Below are positions 61,701 to 64,000 of a stretch of 64,000 nt of DNA, in pieces. Where the stretch lies: NCBI GenBank assembly GCA_900551115.1, contig URUY01000001.1, positions 124,001 to 188,000 on the forward strand, given 5' to 3'. A model generated the notes under the pieces. The model ran no database searches, was not told the origin of the DNA, and saw only the letters and a program-made list of their open reading frames with translations. The number at the start of each line of letters is the position of its first letter. Position 1 is the first letter of the stretch. The position numbers and the translations under genes were made by a program. This stretch comes from an uncultured Lachnospiraceae bacterium. Lineage in GTDB: Bacteria; Bacillota; Clostridia; Lachnospirales; Lachnospiraceae.

Positions 61701-63247
61701 ATTTCCACTTCTTCTACCGGCTTTGTCATATTAAAAAGCAACAGCTCATTTTGAGAGTTGACCTGATAAGTCAATTCTGACTTACCGCCACCCACAGCAT
61801 CTTCTATCTTAATAATCTCATAGCAGTCTCTGTCGGAATACTTAAAGGCAATGGCATTGCTCTGTGTATATGTATGAGTAGCTGACGTTCCCGCCGCTTC
61901 AAAATAAAAAGTGGGCGCCACCTGACTCTTAAAATCCTCTACCGTATAGTTTGCCGTTCCGTCAAAGGTCGTGTAGGGGCTTTGTACCGTAATATGGCTT
62001 AAGGAATTGCAGCCTTCAAAATTGTTTACATTGACAACATCTGCCGCACTGCTGATAGATTCCGGCAAAGTAAGCTCCTGCAGGGAGGTACAGCCTTTAA
62101 ACACCGAATATCCCATTTTGGAAAGCGTCACATTTTTTCCTTCCTGCGCACCGGACAAATCCACTATACCGCCGAGTTCCTGACTGCCAAGTCTGGTACA
62201 GCCTTCAAAAGCATGGTCATATATGGCGGTTACACTTGCCGGCAGGGTAAAGCTTGTCAGCGCCCTGCAGTTTAAAAAGGTATAATCTGAAATATACTGC
62301 AGTCTTGAGGTGAAATCCAAGTCAATACCGGACATATTGACACAGTTTGCAAAGGCATGCTTTCCGATTTCGGTCAGACCGTTGCCAAGCTCAATACTTT
62401 CCAGGCCTGTACAGCCTGAAAAAGCATAATTGCCGATACCCATCAGGCTGTCTCCCACTACCAGGGTCTGAATATTGCTTTCATTTGCAAACACACCGTT
62501 CTGCGGCAGCTCATTAATCTTCCCGGCTTCTTCTGCAATTACCCATTCCTGCACGGCACCGTCCACGTTGCCGGCAGCCGGATTTGCCATAAGGGACTGG
62601 TTTCCGATATACATAACCGTAATATTTTTAATCCACTGTTCTGCGGGGTCTTCTGTCTTCACAAACTCCCCCGCATCGTTTTTATAGTAAAACTCCGCCA
62701 GATCCAGTGTACTCCAATTCGTGTAATCTGCATAATAGCAAGGCTTGTACACCGCTTCGCTCACCAGAATATCATTGCCGGAAACATCCTCTTCCCATAT
62801 TTCCGGCGATGCCATATAATACAGGGGCTTTTGGGTTTTGCTTACCGCCACATAGCCTGTCCTGGTACCCTGGTTCTCACTGTATTTGGTAAAAGCATCC
62901 ACCGTGTCCGGTATCTGTAAATAATTATTGGTCAGATTGCCTGCAGTATACCCTAAAATAACGGCAATCTTATCGGGACTGATACTGGATGCATTTACAA
63001 ACGCAAACTGATAAGTACCGTCACCGGTGGTATAGATAGTTTCACAGTCCTTTGGTACAACCGGAATAACCGTATTGTTTATTCCAATCTGATCGTCCCA
63101 TGTATATTTTACATCATCTGCCGCCTGTGCTTCCGGAACCGGTATTGCCGCCACAAGAATCGCTGTTATCAGACAGACAACCCCCATTGTCCTGCGCATC
63201 CTTCTGCGTATTTTTATATTTTTCCTCTTCGTGCTGTTTTTTGTCAT
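58748..63247 (-). CDS. Large sortase-anchored LRR / InlB-repeat surface protein (SPKTG)
   Basis: 1499 residues. Signal peptide (about 1-42, AQA cleavage), LRR_5 repeats in blocks at about 245-430, 509-600 and 765-1015, two Flg_new/InlB B-like repeats (about 1045-1105 and 1105-1170, each with DPVREGY.FTGW-like cores), two Gly/Asn-rich linkers (about 1171-1199 and 1279-1309) around a bacterial-repeat module, a pre-anchor domain (about 1311-1449) and SPKTG at 1461 followed by DIHPKWF, a helix and a basic tail. AAGGAG precedes ATG 63247. It is 33 bp after the sortase gene, an obvious substrate. Confidence 0.92.
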   Translation of the reverse strand: MTKNSTKRKNIKIRRRMRRTMGVVCLITAILVAAIPVPEAQAADDVKYTWDDQIGINNTVIPVVPKDCETIYTTGDGTYQFAFVNASSISPDKIAVILGYTAGNLTNNYLQIPDTVDAFTKYSENQGTRTGYVAVSKTQKPLYYMASPEIWEEDVSGNDILVSEAVYKPCYYADYTNWSTLDLAEFYYKNDAGEFVKTEDPAEQWIKNITVMYIGNQSLMANPAAGNVDGAVQEWVIAEEAGKINELPQNGVFANESNIQTLVVGDSLMGIGNYAFSGCTGLESIELGNGLTEIGKHAFANCVNMSGIDLDFTSRLQYISDYTFLNCRALTSFTLPASVTAIYDHAFEGCTRLGSQELGGIVDLSGAQEGKNVTLSKMGYSVFKGCTSLQELTLPESISSAADVVNVNNFEGCNSLSHITVQSPYTTFDGTANYTVEDFKSQVAPTFYFEAAGTSATHTYTQSNAIAFKYSDRDCYEIIKIEDAVGGGKSELTYQVNSQNELLLFNMTKPVEEVEIPSAIGPYGISAINSGSFSGNCFLSKITIPATVTKINDSAFKGCHNLEHVIFANAANITYIGPDAFATQVVDLHAEDCTNKDFLTTELSPRLTFTGAVGTGIVPFDYAMDPSSTINAGQQTKSYITYYSGWPTNLEMKYTVDEETGNGAPTLIDYPTYTELKTGNKYTETAYPYITEDYEKAAEEAITRYDEWTIDKNTEVTDYQWQIINAALKLSVPAGVKAFATGLFSGVTGTQDADGAYTVLPVSGQSKDEHIQTITFADIDEYKPYSFSGCQSLEQINITGGEALIDDYAFAYEYTVPDDESGSDSVLTTVNMSGGGSSIGDYAFCNNANLSSVTISPLVSSLGLRPFKDCPLLEDVSFSGGPYFTTSQAIIYGLTNGSKDTIVQCLESRGKLSTPGSIGSSELSGITEIAEEAFMDCEEVGSVDLSKTGVSAIPENAFRNTTSLYSITLPTSCKSISRHAFWDSNVRYVDIPGSVTYIDPLAFNTEQNPNSEGTYNTIEFYCEAGSAAETYANEYESIKTTDKPVTTTFTVIFWDHDGSVIDTQEVLIGTDAVAPADPVREGYIFTGWLPAFTAISKDTDVVAQYTKIDSEDTKYTVNFIDYDDKILYTQKVAPGEDAIPPQSPVREGYTFTGWRPAITDITKDMDTYAQYEKITNSGDNGGNNGGNNGGNNSGDGTTSGNDANKTLYTLTVRNGSGSGSYVAGATVIIVADEPASTQQFSKWTTDNTSITFASSSVAATTMVMPAANATVTANFTNKPSDGNNGGSNGGNNGNNNGSTSGNNNNSSSGTTVIIDKNGLSNTGVVSVTIKGSSDNFVLKISEDTAATEAIVRALMEEYGSLENIKYFPMDISLYDSTGKTKITDTSGLSISITLPLPDSMITYAGNNKVAGVVNDKLDKLTPKFTTIDGVSCVTFTAEHFSPYVIYVNTNNLESSGVADDSPKTGDIHPKWFVVIGLSCMAVILFAKRDKTGKRVVVGA

Positions 63248-63280
63248 GATGCATCTCCTTCATCTTGTAAGTTCCCGCAT

Positions 63281-64000
63281 TTATTTTATTTTCCTGGCTA
63301 CTACCACAAAACGTCCGTAATCCGTATAATAATCACAGGTTGAAAGCGTCAGCAGCTCATCCCCGAATTCTGCTGTCACACCGGTATCGTACAGTGACAT
63401 TTCTGCCATTTCCCTCATATAAGAATTAAACTCCGTTTCCGAATCTGCATTAATGAACTGATAATATTTAAAAACGATTTCATTTTCATTATATATTTTT
63501 GAGCGGAACACATACATAATCTCATAGGTTCCTTTTTCATATATCGTATCAAACTGTATCAGTTTATGCTCTTTATAAAAATCCTCGGAGCTGTATTTTG
63601 TAAGCTGTCCGAACATCCGTCCGCTTCGCATATGATGTCCGTAAATAATCAGATTGGTACTTCTGGGCAGCAGACTGCAGTCCTTATCCAAAAATATACT
63701 GCCGTTCTTATCCTGCTGCTGGTCAAAATTATGGTCCAGGTAATATTCATTGTCATTTGTCTGCAAAACAGGATAGTCTATATATGTATCGTCAATTTTT
63801 ACCCATCCGATTAGCTTTTTGTTTAAACTATAGAGTGTTTTATACTCATCTAAAATATCCGGCACCACGATTTCCTGATTATCGTAATGAATAACCGCCG
63901 TTTCCGGCGTTACCACCATATCCGTTTCCACGCCTTTTAACTCCTGCTGTCTGCCGGCATAGTCATCCAAACGTTTTATCTGATAATAATACAGCCCCAA
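63281..64000 (-). CDS. srtB: Class B sortase (5' end outside window)
   Basis: 239 visible residues, continuing past the right edge. The membrane anchor is expected upstream. Class B features: KLIGWVKIDDTYIDYPVLQTNDNEYYL (in part: IGWVKIDDTYIDYPVLQ), the His region NLIIYGHHMRSGRMFG, the Cys region LSTCDYYTDYGRFVVVARK with the essential Cys and Arg. The first codon shown (TTG at the edge) is unlikely to be the true start. It immediately precedes two genes with SPxTG signals; class B sortases of C. difficile recognise (S/P)PxTG, which fits. Confidence 0.94.
   Translation of the reverse strand: MGLYYYQIKRLDDYAGRQQELKGVETDMVVTPETAVIHYDNQEIVVPDILDEYKTLYSLNKKLIGWVKIDDTYIDYPVLQTNDNEYYLDHNFDQQQDKNGSIFLDKDCSLLPRSTNLIIYGHHMRSGRMFGQLTKYSSEDFYKEHKLIQFDTIYEKGTYEIMYVFRSKIYNENEIVFKYYQFINADSETEFNSYMREMAEMSLYDTGVTAEFGDELLTLSTCDYYTDYGRFVVVARKIK

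Overview
The window reads as a chromosomal segment of a spore-forming Clostridia bacterium, most likely a gut-type Lachnospiraceae member. This is inferred from gene content and synteny, not from a marker gene. Pointers are Bacillus/Clostridia-type blocks (yqfC-yqfD-phoH-pgpH-like-ybeY, alr-mazF, ABC-F next to rex, tepA next to ftsK/spoIIIE), strong AGGAGG ribosome binding sites, sporulation-linked families, an Nfn-type transhydrogenase, a probable Re-citrate synthase and a class B sortase with cell-wall substrates. Only one gene, the ABC-F protein at 49578-51488, lies on the plus strand. I see no tRNA, rRNA, CRISPR array, prophage or transposase gene, and no gap above 300 bases.

Layout in minus-strand transcription order within each block. 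(1) 8.1-0 kb: a clear promoter precedes proB, then a DUF896 protein, a REC-GGEEF protein, a membrane protein, 5-formyl-THF cyclo-ligase, proA, pepT, a CE2-like esterase and miaB (cut by the edge). (2) 20.8-8.1 kb: YbaK deacylase, M42 peptidase, pyrimidine nucleoside phosphorylase, the yqfC/yqfD/phoH/HD/ybeY block, a SpoVB-like flippase, a BofC-like protein and two flavoproteins. (3) 28.4-20.9 kb: small conserved proteins, rlmH, an ATPase, lgt, and an ABC transporter whose permease carries a very long extracellular coiled coil. (4) 38.3-28.4 kb: tepA, ftsK, fhs, folD, a zinc-ribbon/TPR membrane protein, nfnA and nfnB. (5) 49.4-38.4 kb: rex, a coiled-coil protein, nnr, alr, mazF, yebC, metY, a GtrB-like glycosyltransferase, a GT-C-like membrane protein and a GH28-like protein. 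(6) 54.9-51.6 kb: Re-citrate synthase, GntR regulator and isocitrate dehydrogenase, behind a near-perfect 36-bp palindrome that covers the promoter. (7) 64-55 kb: class B sortase (5' end outside the window), two large leucine-rich-repeat surface proteins ending in SPKTG/SPDTG sorting signals, then an S8 protease.

Themes: proline synthesis draws on glutamate, and the citrate synthase/Icd operon would supply its 2-oxoglutarate precursor. Rex, NfnAB and NADP-Icd concern NAD(P)H balance. Fhs, FolD and the cyclo-ligase form a folate C1 set. The sortase and its two substrates form a self-contained surface-display module. The most interesting signals are the auto-regulated citrate operon, the sortase module with an extended sorting motif, a degenerate and shortened PgpH, an antitoxin-less MazF, and a nested palindromic element whose core recurs about 23.5 kb away. 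All coordinates and motifs were read by eye; no similarity search was run.
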